Assembly: GCF_041897535.1 (NCBI RefSeq)
Contig: NZ_CP169217.1
Location: forward strand, 3,844,001-3,908,000
DNA length: 64,000 nt
Direction of reading: 5' to 3'
Source of the DNA: Methylomicrobium lacus_A
GTDB lineage: Bacteria; Pseudomonadota; Gammaproteobacteria; Methylococcales; Methylomonadaceae
Shown here: positions 8,546 through 18,284 of the stretch, piece after piece
How the letters are laid out: each line of letters opens with the position of its first letter
Numbering within the stretch: position 1 is the first letter of the stretch
The notes under the pieces: generated by a model
What the model was told of the DNA's origin: nothing
Database searches by the model: none
Seen by the model: only the letters and a program-made list of their open reading frames with translations
Program-made: the position numbers and the translations under genes

Positions 8546-9994
8546 CTACTGTTGCCAACCTCCGCCGAGCGATTTATAAAGGTCTACCATGGCAACCATT
8601 TGCTTCTGTTTCGTTTCGATGAGCTCCTTTTTGGCGTCCAAGGCATCTCGTTGCGTCAATAAAACCTCCAGATAGTCGGCACGAGCTGATAGGAACAACT
8701 GGTTGGCCACGTCGATCGATTGCACGAGCGAGTCCACCTGACTATTCTTGAACCGATAGTTCTTGTCCAGGTTGTCGATGTTCGAAATTTGATTGGCTAC
8801 TTCCATATAGGCTTTGATAATACTTTGTTCGTACTCGTACGCCGCCTGAATCTGTTTGGCATTGGCGTTTTTGTATTCGGCGATGATCGCGTTTTTGTTC
8901 ACCAGCGGAGCGACCATCTCGCCAGCGATGGTCGCCGCCAGCGACTCCGGCGTGTTGATCAGGTATTTGAGCGCGAAAGCCTGAAAGCCGATCCCCGCCT
9001 TGATGCCAAAGGTCGGATAGAAATTCGCTCTCGCCACTTTGATGTTCAAATCGGCCGCCGAAAGCTCCAGTTCCGCTTGTCGGATGTCGGGCCGGTTTTG
9101 CAGCAATTGCGAGGGTATCCCCACCTGAAGCATTTTCGGCTTGATGTCCATGAAGCCGGTCGAGTTGCGCTTGATCGGCCCGGCCGTTCGGCCCAGCAAA
9201 AAGTTGATGCGGTTTTCAATGACGCTGATCTGCTGTTTGATCTCGTATTTTTTGCTCTCGTTTTTGGTCACTTCCGCGGCGTAACGTTTGACCGCGAGGG
9301 CATTCGATCGGGCATAAATCTGCAATTGCTTGACCATCTCCAGGCCGTTTTGCAGAATGGCGATGTATTGTTCCAGGTTCTCAAGCTGATTGTCCAACGC
9401 GAGCAGCTCGTAATAAGAATGTGCGACTTCGGCGACCAGATTGGTCACTAAAAAGTGCCGGCCTTCGACCGATGCCATGTATTCGAGCACGGCCACCTGT
9501 TTCTCGTTTCTGAGCTTTTTCCAAACGTCGATCTCCCAGGTCGAAAACAGTCCGAATTGATAGTCGCCGAGCAAGGTCGGAAACGACTCGCCCGGCCGTA
9601 TCTCCAGATTTTCCTCGACCGCGCCGCTGCGCGTAAACTGTCCGACCTTATCCGCGCCGGCGCCCGCGCCGATGCTCACAAAGGGCAGATAAGCGCCTTT
9701 ACGCCTTTGAATTTCATTCTCCGCAACGCTGATGCGCTGCAGCATGATATTCACTTCCTTGTTGTTGGCGATCGCCGTTTTGATCAAAGCAATCAAATTG
9801 GGATCTTCGAAAAAATCGCCCCAATTCGCGGTCGCCGTATTTTTTTGTGCCGAAATGCCCGGCGTATTCTTAAAATGGTCCGGCAGCGCAGTGTCGGCCT
9901 TTTTCGCGGTCATGGCCGGTATGCCGCAGCCTTGCAGCGTCAGCACCAGCCATCCCAATGCCATAAGATGAAAATGTTTACTCTTTTTCATCAT
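8546..9994 (-). CDS. RND efflux outer-membrane lipoprotein (NodT/OprM family)
   Basis: The 482-residue product has an N-terminal signal with lipobox LQGC (Cys at about 23). Two outer-membrane efflux repeats follow, with the family signature VGIPSQLLQNRPDIRQAELELSAAD. It forms the TolC-like exit duct of the RND pump encoded upstream. A GTG at 10000 and two ATGs at 9994 and 9991 are possible starts. The ATG at 9994 is preferred; either way the gene overlaps the end of the pump gene by about 17-23 bases, indicating coupling. It is the last gene of the adaptor-pump-channel operon. Confidence 0.9.
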   Translation of the reverse strand: MMKKSKHFHLMALGWLVLTLQGCGIPAMTAKKADTALPDHFKNTPGISAQKNTATANWGDFFEDPNLIALIKTAIANNKEVNIMLQRISVAENEIQRRKGAYLPFVSIGAGAGADKVGQFTRSGAVEENLEIRPGESFPTLLGDYQFGLFSTWEIDVWKKLRNEKQVAVLEYMASVEGRHFLVTNLVAEVAHSYYELLALDNQLENLEQYIAILQNGLEMVKQLQIYARSNALAVKRYAAEVTKNESKKYEIKQQISVIENRINFLLGRTAGPIKRNSTGFMDIKPKMLQVGIPSQLLQNRPDIRQAELELSAADLNIKVARANFYPTFGIKAGIGFQAFALKYLINTPESLAATIAGEMVAPLVNKNAIIAEYKNANAKQIQAAYEYEQSIIKAYMEVANQISNIDNLDKNYRFKNSQVDSLVQSIDVANQLFLSARADYLEVLLTQRDALDAKKELIETKQKQMVAMVDLYKSLGGGWQQ

Positions 9995-12900
9995 CCGCAC
10001 CGTAATGATATTTTTCTGTTAAAGGATCCAGGTCTTCGTTTCTGATTAAGGATTTTCCTTCTATCATTTTGGCAAAAGCATAATAAAGTCCTGGAATCAG
10101 GATGACGCCAAACACGGTGCCGAAAATCATCCCGCCAAGGGAAGAGGTACCAATGGTTCTGTTACCGACGGCTCCCGCCCCCGTCGCTATGGCTAAGGGT
10201 ATCAACCCGGCTATAAACGCAAAGGAGGTCATCAATATCGGCCGAAAACGCGCTTGTGCTCCCGCAATCGCCGCCTCTTTGATCGTCATACCTTGGGCTT
10301 GCTTCTGAACCGCAAATTCGATGATCAATACCGCGTTTTTGCCGAGTAAACCGATTAACATGACCAGTCCCAGTTGGGAATAGACGTCGTTGGCAAGACC
10401 CAATGTTTTCAGCAAAAAGAAAGCACCGAAAATACCGGGGGGCAGCGAAAATAAAACGGCTAACGGCAACATAAAACTTTCGTACTGTGCGGCCAACACC
10501 AGGTAGACAAACACGAGCACGACGACGAAGATCACCAGCGCTTCATTGCCCCGGGCGGCTTCATCAAAAGACAAACCTTCCCAGGCAATGTCAAAACCCC
10601 GCGGCAACGTGGCGGCTGCGACTTCCTGGACCGCCTTGATGGCATCGCCGCTGGTATAGCCAGCGGCCGGCTCGGCACGGATAGCAGCGGAGTTGTAGAG
10701 GTTATAACGGGTGATCTCGTTGGGTCCTTGCCGTTTCTTCATGGTCATGAAGGCGGAGTACGGCACCATCTCGCCAGCTTCGTTTTTTACGTAGTACTTC
10801 AACACATCCGAAGGGAAGCGCCGGAATTCGGGACTGGCTTGCGCGTAGACCTTAAAAAAATTGTTGAAGCGGATGAAGCCCTGCTCGTAGGTGCTGCCGA
10901 TCATGATGTCCAGGTTGTCCATCGCTTTGTTGATCGACACGCCTTTTTGCATCGCGAGCTTATTGTCGATGACCAGCTCGTACTGCGGATAATTGGCCGC
11001 ATAAAAGGTGAACAGACCGCTCAATTCCTTGCGCTTGCGCAGCGCCGCCATGAACGTCTGATTAAGTTTGTCGAACTCTTGATAGTCCGTGCCCAAGGTC
11101 TTATCCAACAAGCGAAATGCCAAGCCGGATGCCGCGCCGTAACCGGGGACGGCCGGAGGTTCGAAAAACTCGATCATGGCGCCGAAGTCATGGGTTTTTT
11201 CCTCCAGTTCGCGGATAACATCCTGGACGGAATGTTTGCGTTGCGACCAATCTTTCAGGTTGATAATAACCGTGCCGGCGTTGGAACCGCGCCCTTCGGT
11301 GAGCACTTCGTAGCCGGCCAACGAAGAAATCGATTGGACGCCGTCAATTTTACTGGCTATGCCTTCTATTTCCCGCGCCACTTTATTGGTTACTTCCAGC
11401 GTTGAGCCGGGCGGTGTTTGGATAATGGCATAAATCATGCCTTGGTCTTCACCGGGAATAAAACCGGAAGGCAAGGTGAGGCTGACCGAATAAATGCCAA
11501 AGCAAAACCCGCCCAAAACCAAAAATGTTAGAATTCTCCTCATGACGACAGCATTGAGAACTTTGACGTATCGCCCCGTGACCTTTTCAAAAACAGCGTT
11601 GAAGGCATCGATGAACAGGCTGATCGGCGTTTTCCGTTTCGGTTGGCCGTGGGTATTTTTCAGGATCATCGCGCACAGAACAGGCGCAAGCGATAAAGCG
11701 ACGATCGCCGAAATTACGATCGACGAGGCCATGGCTATAGCGAATTGCCGATAGAACACGCCAACCGGCCCGGTCATGAAGGCAAGCGGGACGAACACCG
11801 AGGTCATGACCAAGGTGATCGCGACAATGGCGCCGCCAATTTCCCCCAATACTTTTTTCGACGCGACATAGGGGCTTACATTTTCAGCCTCCATTTTCGC
11901 ATGCACCGCTTCGACCACCACAATCGCATCATCGACCACGATACCGATGGCCAGCACCAAGGCAAACAAGGTAATGAGATTGATCGAAAGCCCGAACGCC
12001 GACATGACGGCGAATGCCCCGATCAGCGAAACCGGTACTGCCAGGACCGGAATCAAGGTAGAGCGCCAGTCGCCCAGAAAAATAAAGACCACCAAAGATA
12101 CCAGCACGAACGCCTCTCCCAAGGTGTGCAGGACTTTTTCGATGGAAGCATCAACGAACCGGGACACATCGTAGTTGATTTCATAATCCATGCCCTCCGG
12201 GAAGGACTTTTTCAACTCTTTCAATTTTTCCTTCACGTCCTCGATGACCTTGCTGGCATTGCTGCCGTAGTTTTGCTTGAGCACGATGGATGCGGAAGGA
12301 AAGGAATCTTTATCCGAGTAAATATCGTAAAACTCGCTGCTTAGATCGACTTTGGCAATGTCTTTAAGGTGCAGTATCTCGCCTTCCGAGTTGGCCCGGA
12401 TGATAATGTCTTCGTATTGTTCCGGCTTGTTGTACCGCCCTTGGTAAACCAGCACATACTCTTTGGACTGGGCGGCAATGCCCGTGCTTTGGCCGATCCG
12501 TCCCGGCCGACCGATAATGCTTTGATTGGCAATCGCATCCATCACCTCGTCTATCGAGACGTTATAGGCCCGCATCCGGTCCGGATTCAGCCAAATCCGC
12601 ATCGCATATTGGCGGCTGCCTAATATTTTTGCTTGGGCAATGCCATAGATCCGTTGGACTTCCGGGATAACATAGGCCAATGCATAGTTGTATAATAACT
12701 TCTGATCCGCGTTTTTGTCTTTGCTGTACAGGTTGATGTACATGAGCATGCTGGGCTGCACCCGTTCGACTATCACCCCTTCCAGTTGAACCAGCTTGGG
12801 TAGCCGGTTCATGACCTGGTCCAGGCGCGTCTTTACGTTAACCATCGCAATGTTAGGATCAACGCTCAGGTCGAACAGCACTTGAATGACGGCTTCACCG

Positions 12901-13154
12901 GCGCTGGTCGCATCCGAGATAATGTATTTCATGCCGGGAACGCCATTAATCGCGCGTTCGATCGTAATCAGGGACGATTGCACCAGGACATCGGCGCTGG
13001 CGCCGGGATACGCCAATGAAACCATGACACGGGGCGGCGCAATATCCGGAAACTGGGAAATGGGCAAGGACCGGATCGCCAGCAAGCCCATGAACAGAAA
13101 CACGAGCGATAACACGATCGCCATGACAGGCCTTTTGATAAAAATATTGAACAT
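9978..13154 (-). CDS. RND multidrug efflux pump, inner-membrane subunit (AcrB/HAE1 family)
   Basis: The 1058-residue product has the usual HAE1 size and layout: TM1 at the N-terminus, two large periplasmic loops and two blocks of membrane helices. Recognisable segments are the start MFNIFIKRPVMAIVLSLVF and the TM4 stretch VLAIGIVVDDAIVVVEAV, with paired aspartates of the proton relay. QFPDIAPPRVMVSLAYPGAS and GFIPGEDQGMIYAIIQTPPG are also present. It is a proton-driven trimeric exporter acting with the neighbouring adaptor and outer-membrane channel. The substrate cannot be read from sequence; the hydrophobic drug-type HAE1 class is more likely than the metal CusA class. Confidence 0.95.
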   Translation of the reverse strand: MFNIFIKRPVMAIVLSLVFLFMGLLAIRSLPISQFPDIAPPRVMVSLAYPGASADVLVQSSLITIERAINGVPGMKYIISDATSAGEAVIQVLFDLSVDPNIAMVNVKTRLDQVMNRLPKLVQLEGVIVERVQPSMLMYINLYSKDKNADQKLLYNYALAYVIPEVQRIYGIAQAKILGSRQYAMRIWLNPDRMRAYNVSIDEVMDAIANQSIIGRPGRIGQSTGIAAQSKEYVLVYQGRYNKPEQYEDIIIRANSEGEILHLKDIAKVDLSSEFYDIYSDKDSFPSASIVLKQNYGSNASKVIEDVKEKLKELKKSFPEGMDYEINYDVSRFVDASIEKVLHTLGEAFVLVSLVVFIFLGDWRSTLIPVLAVPVSLIGAFAVMSAFGLSINLITLFALVLAIGIVVDDAIVVVEAVHAKMEAENVSPYVASKKVLGEIGGAIVAITLVMTSVFVPLAFMTGPVGVFYRQFAIAMASSIVISAIVALSLAPVLCAMILKNTHGQPKRKTPISLFIDAFNAVFEKVTGRYVKVLNAVVMRRILTFLVLGGFCFGIYSVSLTLPSGFIPGEDQGMIYAIIQTPPGSTLEVTNKVAREIEGIASKIDGVQSISSLAGYEVLTEGRGSNAGTVIINLKDWSQRKHSVQDVIRELEEKTHDFGAMIEFFEPPAVPGYGAASGLAFRLLDKTLGTDYQEFDKLNQTFMAALRKRKELSGLFTFYAANYPQYELVIDNKLAMQKGVSINKAMDNLDIMIGSTYEQGFIRFNNFFKVYAQASPEFRRFPSDVLKYYVKNEAGEMVPYSAFMTMKKRQGPNEITRYNLYNSAAIRAEPAAGYTSGDAIKAVQEVAAATLPRGFDIAWEGLSFDEAARGNEALVIFVVVLVFVYLVLAAQYESFMLPLAVLFSLPPGIFGAFFLLKTLGLANDVYSQLGLVMLIGLLGKNAVLIIEFAVQKQAQGMTIKEAAIAGAQARFRPILMTSFAFIAGLIPLAIATGAGAVGNRTIGTSSLGGMIFGTVFGVILIPGLYYAFAKMIEGKSLIRNEDLDPLTEKYHYGADDEKE

Positions 13155-13175
13155 AATTAATCTCTGGCTTAAAGG

Positions 13176-14264
13176 TTACTCTGTATATAATTCCAGCTCT
13201 GAGCGAACCTTTTCGGGCGGCCTCAAATCGATCCTCACCTCTTCACCGGAATGCACTTTACGCAAGCCTTCGAGCAAGATCACGTCACCCTCGCTCAATC
13301 CCTCTTTAACGATAAACAGATGCGGTAAATTGGCTTCGATCTTGATCAGTCTTTGCTCCAATTTATTTTCTTTGTTGATGACGTAGACATAACTTTTATC
13401 CATGACTTCGAATACCGCTTTTTGCGGGATAAGCAAAGCGTTTTTGTACGGCTTTGCCATGAGGATCGTACCCGTCTCACCATGCCTGAGCAGTTTGTCC
13501 GGATTAGAGAACGTGGCACGGAATTCGATATTTCCGGATGTATTATCAAAATCGGCCTCAATGGTTTCAATGACGCCGGTTTGGTTGTAGATTTGACCGT
13601 TGGCCATCCTGAGCTGTACTTGATTACTGCGATCATCGTTGTTTTTATGCGTTTTATAATCCAGATATTCGGATTCCGGGACGTTGAAATATACCCACAA
13701 TTCACTGATGTCGGAAAGCGTCGTCAATAAATCCCCTTCATCGAGAAGGCTGCCCTTTCTGACTTTCAAATGATCCATAATCCCATCGAAAGGCGCATTG
13801 ATGTCGGTAAAGCCCAAGTGGGTTTCCGACAGCTTCACTTCCGCGTTGGCCTTGTCCAATTTTGCTTTTGCCAGGGCCAGCTCATTGGCTGATACGATAT
13901 TTTTATCTGCCAAACCTTTAGTGTTGAGGTATTCGATATTCATGGTGTTCGCTTCGGCTTTTGCTTTTAAAAGCTCTGCCTGATAGATGTTGGGCATGAT
14001 CTTGAACATGGGCTGTCCCTTATGCACCAATTGCCCTTCATCCACAAAGATATTTTGCAAATATCCCCTTTCCAATGCCCTGACTTCGATATGTCTAATA
14101 GCATGAATCTGACAAACATATTCTTTCGTGACAGAAGTGTCTTCACGAAATGGTGTGGTTGCCTCCAGTTTAGGGGCCTCTTCCTGCTTTTCGGTTTCCG
14201 CTGGATGGCACCCACTTAATAGAGTGGCGACTAAACATAGAAATAGAGATGATTTAGTAATCAT
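13176..14264 (-). CDS. RND efflux periplasmic adaptor lipoprotein (membrane fusion protein)
   Basis: The 362-residue product has a lipoprotein signal ending LLSGC (Cys 19). Split lipoyl halves follow (ALERGYLQNIFVDEGQLV and INAPFDGIMDHLKVRKGSLL) around a short alpha-helical hairpin, then the beta-barrel and membrane-proximal domains. It bridges the pump and the outer-membrane channel. It is the first gene of the three-gene operon, 21 bases before the pump start. Its codon use is strikingly AT-richer than the core genes. The WVYFNVPESEYLDYK stretch recalls adaptors from distant phyla, which fits horizontal acquisition. Confidence 0.92.
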   Translation of the reverse strand: MITKSSLFLCLVATLLSGCHPAETEKQEEAPKLEATTPFREDTSVTKEYVCQIHAIRHIEVRALERGYLQNIFVDEGQLVHKGQPMFKIMPNIYQAELLKAKAEANTMNIEYLNTKGLADKNIVSANELALAKAKLDKANAEVKLSETHLGFTDINAPFDGIMDHLKVRKGSLLDEGDLLTTLSDISELWVYFNVPESEYLDYKTHKNNDDRSNQVQLRMANGQIYNQTGVIETIEADFDNTSGNIEFRATFSNPDKLLRHGETGTILMAKPYKNALLIPQKAVFEVMDKSYVYVINKENKLEQRLIKIEANLPHLFIVKEGLSEGDVILLEGLRKVHSGEEVRIDLRPPEKVRSELELYTE

Positions 14265-14276
14265 TTTTTATGGTCC

Positions 14277-14454
14277 TTAGCAGGCTGTTGAAATTTAAAA
14301 ATCTTTCCCACTCAGGGCGGTAAAAATCACATTTTTAATAGAACTATGGGCGTAAGTCATTGATTGTTCGTTGTCGTCAAACAGTTTTCATGACCTAAAG
14401 CGGCATTTTCGGGAAATTTTTCCCACCGATTTCTATTTTTCAACAGCCTGTTAA
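14277..14454. mobile_element. MITE-like element with 20/23 matching terminal inverted repeats
   Basis: The left end at 14281 reads CAGGCTGTTGAAATT. The reverse complement of the right end at 14450 reads CAGGCTGTTGAAAAA. The first 13 bases are identical, with 20 of 23 matching overall. The ends are flanked by TTAG and TTAA. The interior of about 125 bases has no open frame. This size and structure suit a non-autonomous miniature element mobilised by a transposase with CAGGCTGTTGAAAA-type ends. It sits just upstream of the efflux operon start. Confidence 0.6.
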
Positions 14455-15054
14455 GGGGTATCCGCTTAGTTTTACTGGCCACAATTGACTCGGTCTTTTG
14501 AACTAAAAGGCAAGTTATATGCCACATAAGAACTTTTGCTGTTTGCCAGCAAGAAAAACCAGAGATCGCGGCCGGAAGCTATGTGAAGGTAGAGCAGCAA
14601 GGGGAGTTGATTCCCCCTTAGGAGGTTGAAAACAACCCTTGAATAAATGACAGGCGGAGGCATACGCAACGGTAACCGATGCCGAAGGCATCATTGCCCA
14701 GGAATCGCCTCCAAAAATGGGAAGTAACCTTTACCACTATCGGTATCCAATCACTTCGTTGTTGATCGCTGGTGGAGAAAGGTTGACTGCGCCCGTGCCA
14801 TCAAGGGTTTAGAAGAGCGGGTTAAGGTCGAAATTGATTTCTCGAATGTTTGGCCATCACCATTAGCCGAACAATTTATTCCACCGGAGCAGAGCGAAAA
14901 GCCGCGCAGGCTGATGAACTTAAACGTTGAGCGAACAATTTGTGATCGATAGCCGCCGCTGTGAAATGCGCAAGGACCGGCAGAAAGTGGCCGTTCGCGT
15001 TTGTACCAATCAATTTCGTTGAATGATTGCCTGAATTGCTGGTGCTTGCGCCCT
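14455..15054. other. Non-coding stretch with decayed coding-like fragments
   Basis: No full gene is present. A 74-codon open frame without a good start runs on the plus strand from 14728 to the stop at 14950-14952 (contains VVDRWWRKVDCARAIKGLEE). A shorter fragment near 14540-14625 reads AAGSYVKVEQQGELIPP. Both look like remnants of larger genes that I cannot identify. Confidence 0.4.
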
Positions 15055-17916
15055 TCAAGACCCCAACGCGGTGTTTGGATTTTCGCTCGGGCCGGCCATT
15101 CTTTTTTCCGCCAGCAAGCGCTGCAACTCGACTTTACGCGCGTTCATCTGGGTTTCGCGATATTCGTTGATATCCCGGCGCCACCAGTCCTCCTTGATGT
15201 CGTGCCGAGGCGCCAGCCTGTCGATGCTGAGCAAATCGTAAATATTCACCCACTCGCCTTCGACCCGAATCGCCAGGTTAGGGTTGAAGATGTAAGCACC
15301 GCGCATGACCCGGTAAAACAGTTTGCGATTGTATTTGTCGTCCTTGTCGACTTCGTTTTTGGCCAGAATCGCGGATAAATACGCCCTTTGCTTGCGGCGC
15401 TCCGGCAAAATTCCGGGCGGAATGTGTTGGATGGCATCGATGAATTCCTGTGTGCCGAAACCTTCGAGCCGATAAACCATTTTTCTCGGCATCACCCGGT
15501 AAAACAGCGCGATCATCAGATTCAACAGGAAGAATTCCATGCTGGATTTGTCGAGCTTGATCAGCCGGTGCTCGACCTGAATGCTCATGCTGGTCGGTTC
15601 CAGCAAGTCGTAGATCGCGGCCAGCTTCTTTTTCGCATAGGCGTCGCTGCGGTCGGCCTGCGCGAGCGCGATTTGGAACGCGGTCAGGCCGTTGCCGTCG
15701 ACTTTTTCGGTGTCGGCGCCCTGATCGCACATGGCCTTGACGACGTCCGCGTTGCCGGTCCAGGCGGCGACCATCAGCGGCGTTTGATTGAAAACATTGC
15801 GGAAATCCGGGCCGTATTGATCGGTCTGCTTCAGCACCGCGTCGGGTTTCTTGAACTGATAGGCGCCGTAATGCTTCTGTTCGAGCATTTGCAGGCCTTT
15901 GTCCGGCTGTTTGGCGGGCTTGAAATCGGCATGCAACAACACATTCAAAATATTCAGGTCTTCATGCACCAGCGCATATTCGAACAGTGTCATCTTGGCG
16001 TTTTTATCGTTGGTCTCCAGCGCTTTCCGCTTCAGTTCGGATAAGGCCTCGCCGGTCAGCACTTGCCAGGGCGGCGTCTTCTGCTTCAGAATTTCGCTGC
16101 GGATGCGGTCGGCCTGTTCCTGTTTGCCTTGCAGCTCAAGCTTGTGCGCTTCTTGCCGCCAGGCGTCCAGGCTCGAATTTTGGCTGGCCAGTTCCAAGGT
16201 CGTGCGTACCTCTCTGAGGTCGAGCAGGTCGAGCAGCGGCTGCCGGGCGTTGCTTTCGATCCAGTACAGATTTTTGATCGCACGGGTCAGCGCGACATAC
16301 AGAGCGTTGATATAAAACTTGTAAACTTCCAGAGACTTGTCGGTTTTGTCCTTGCCGCGCGCGTATTTGAGGTCTTGCTCGAGATCCGCGTGGCTGACGC
16401 CCTTGCTGATTTCGCGGTAACGGCTTTCTTCCAGCGTCAAAAAGTTGTAGAGGATGATGTTTTCATACTCCAGCCCTTTCGCCTCCTGAATCGTAAACAC
16501 CAGCGGCGTACTGAAATGCCGGGCGGCTTCCGGTTTTTGTTCGGCGTTCATCACGATCACCGCGAACAACGTCGACGTGCGGGTCTTTTTGTCCAGTTCC
16601 TGGCGAATGCCGGCGGAGTCTTCCAGCAACAGCACTTCGCCCTGGGTGTGACCGTTGCTCTTGACCAGATAATGGCTTTCCTTGTCGATCGAGCCGAAGC
16701 GCTGGTTTTTGATCTTCAAGATCCGGTTCGCAATCTCGGTGACTTGCGGCGAGTTGCGGTAGTTGGTGTTCAGAATCCGAATCAAATCGCCTTCGCTGCG
16801 CAAATCGTCCTGCCGGTAGAACAGGCTTTTGACTTTCGACCAGGAAAAGAAATTCGGATGTACGATTTGATTCGAATCGCCGCACAGAATGAAGTCCTGC
16901 GGCCGGCGCAGCGATTTCAGGATCAGATACAGTTGAATGTTGGTCAAGTCCTGTACTTCGTCGACGATCACGAAATCGTAGCGCGTCGTGTTGTGCGGCA
17001 GGTAGCGGTGGCTGACGATATTGCCGTCGTACAGTTTTTGCTCGGCCAAAAACGCCAGATATTTCTCGAATACGTCGTAGACCGCCTCGCGTTCCTCGGC
17101 CAGAAAAATCGATTCCTTGACGCCGAGCGCCAGATAATCGGCGCGGCCGAGCCAGCTTTTGTCGGTGGCGGGGCCGGTAATCACTCCGCGGAATTCCTCG
17201 AACAGCTTGTGCGCATCCTTCAAGGGGCCGCCGTGGCGCTGGCGGCCGAACCAGGCTTGAAAGGCTTGAAAACTGACCGGTCTGCCGTCCGGCACCTCGA
17301 TGCTTTCGAGAAACTCCTGAAACGACAAAAAATCGACCTGTTGGTCGGCGTTTTCGTAGCCGTGCGCGTAATACAAATCGCGCGAATTTTTGACCAGGTA
17401 GGCCGACTGCGTGACATACAGCACGTCGCCGACCGCCTGCTTCATTTTTTCGAGCGTCAGCGCGGTCTTGCCGCTGCCCGCCGAACCGATGATCACCAGC
17501 GGCGGTTGCAGTTGGTAAATCGCCTGCTGGCTGTCGTCGAACGAAATGATCTTGTCGAGCAGATTGAACGAGGCGTGGTTCGGATTCAGATAGGCCAGCG
17601 GCGCCCCCTCGATTTGGCCGGCGTCGCCAAGCGTCGGAATCTTGCTTTCATCTATCGACGCCGCCCGGCGCAGAAAGCGCGAGTCTTGATAGGCGTGATT
17701 CTTGATAAACTCCAGAATCAGCGCATAAGCCTGACGCTGATGCCGGTAAACCGCAAACAACAGCCGGTCGCTTTGATTCAGCCGGGCCCGGTACAGATTG
17801 TCGCCGACTTTTTTGACATCGGCCGATTTGAAGTCATCGGCTTCGAGATATTTGACCAGTTTGGCAAAGCCGGGAATCTGTTTGGGGTTGAGTTCGTTGT
17901 AAAGAAGAATCCGCAT
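15055..17916 (-). CDS. RelE-like / SF1 (UvrD-type) helicase / ankyrin fusion protein
   Basis: The 953-residue product has three visible parts. Residues 1-80 resemble the RelE/ParE toxin fold (KVGDNLYRARLNQSDRLLFA). Residues 140-550 carry SF1 helicase motifs: Walker A GSAGSGKTAL near 144, DEVQD at 319-323, motif III FILCGDSNQI near 342, EAKGLEYENI near 478 and VALTRAIKNL at 541-550. From about 640 to 755 there are ankyrin-type repeats (TPLMVAAWTGNADVVKAMC), then a helical tail. A nucleic-acid-dependent ATPase is likely; the biological role is unknown. It ends an operon downstream of an Hsp70-like gene and a small membrane protein, only 11 bases after the latter. Confidence 0.85.
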   Translation of the reverse strand: MRILLYNELNPKQIPGFAKLVKYLEADDFKSADVKKVGDNLYRARLNQSDRLLFAVYRHQRQAYALILEFIKNHAYQDSRFLRRAASIDESKIPTLGDAGQIEGAPLAYLNPNHASFNLLDKIISFDDSQQAIYQLQPPLVIIGSAGSGKTALTLEKMKQAVGDVLYVTQSAYLVKNSRDLYYAHGYENADQQVDFLSFQEFLESIEVPDGRPVSFQAFQAWFGRQRHGGPLKDAHKLFEEFRGVITGPATDKSWLGRADYLALGVKESIFLAEEREAVYDVFEKYLAFLAEQKLYDGNIVSHRYLPHNTTRYDFVIVDEVQDLTNIQLYLILKSLRRPQDFILCGDSNQIVHPNFFSWSKVKSLFYRQDDLRSEGDLIRILNTNYRNSPQVTEIANRILKIKNQRFGSIDKESHYLVKSNGHTQGEVLLLEDSAGIRQELDKKTRTSTLFAVIVMNAEQKPEAARHFSTPLVFTIQEAKGLEYENIILYNFLTLEESRYREISKGVSHADLEQDLKYARGKDKTDKSLEVYKFYINALYVALTRAIKNLYWIESNARQPLLDLLDLREVRTTLELASQNSSLDAWRQEAHKLELQGKQEQADRIRSEILKQKTPPWQVLTGEALSELKRKALETNDKNAKMTLFEYALVHEDLNILNVLLHADFKPAKQPDKGLQMLEQKHYGAYQFKKPDAVLKQTDQYGPDFRNVFNQTPLMVAAWTGNADVVKAMCDQGADTEKVDGNGLTAFQIALAQADRSDAYAKKKLAAIYDLLEPTSMSIQVEHRLIKLDKSSMEFFLLNLMIALFYRVMPRKMVYRLEGFGTQEFIDAIQHIPPGILPERRKQRAYLSAILAKNEVDKDDKYNRKLFYRVMRGAYIFNPNLAIRVEGEWVNIYDLLSIDRLAPRHDIKEDWWRRDINEYRETQMNARKVELQRLLAEKRMAGPSENPNTALGS

Positions 17917-17927
17917 TGAAAATTAAC

Positions 17928-18269
17928 TCATGGTTTTCTAATTTGTCTTACCGTGACATACCCGGTCAATGCGCCCCAAAGCAGCATATAAATGCCGAGC
18001 AGGATCACTTCCGGGGTAAAGCTGTTCACGTTCCGATAGTAGTCGAAAATATCATCGCCCAATACCAACGCCAGAATGATCAACACCGAGCTTTTGAAGC
18101 GGATCACATGCTCATAGAGCACGCCGATGCCGAGGATCATGAAGCCAATCAAAAAACGGATGCCGATATGACTCAGCATTTCCAGCGTCAGCATGTCCAG
18201 TTTGAATGCGGCGGCCAGAAAGTAAAGCAGGATCAGTCCAATAAATAAAATAAAGCCGATGAGTTTCAT
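17928..18269 (-). CDS. Small integral membrane protein, unknown function
   Basis: The 113-residue, highly hydrophobic product has about four predicted membrane helices and a short basic C-terminus (VTVRQIRKP). No family is recognised. It lies between the Hsp70-like gene (15 bases upstream) and the helicase fusion (11 bases downstream) on the same strand, so all three are probably one transcript. The position suggests a membrane partner for one of the two large proteins, but nothing in the sequence shows this. Confidence 0.75.
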   Translation of the reverse strand: MKLIGFILFIGLILLYFLAAAFKLDMLTLEMLSHIGIRFLIGFMILGIGVLYEHVIRFKSSVLIILALVLGDDIFDYYRNVNSFTPEVILLGIYMLLWGALTGYVTVRQIRKP

Positions 18270-18284
18270 TTTGTTGCGTTTGTA

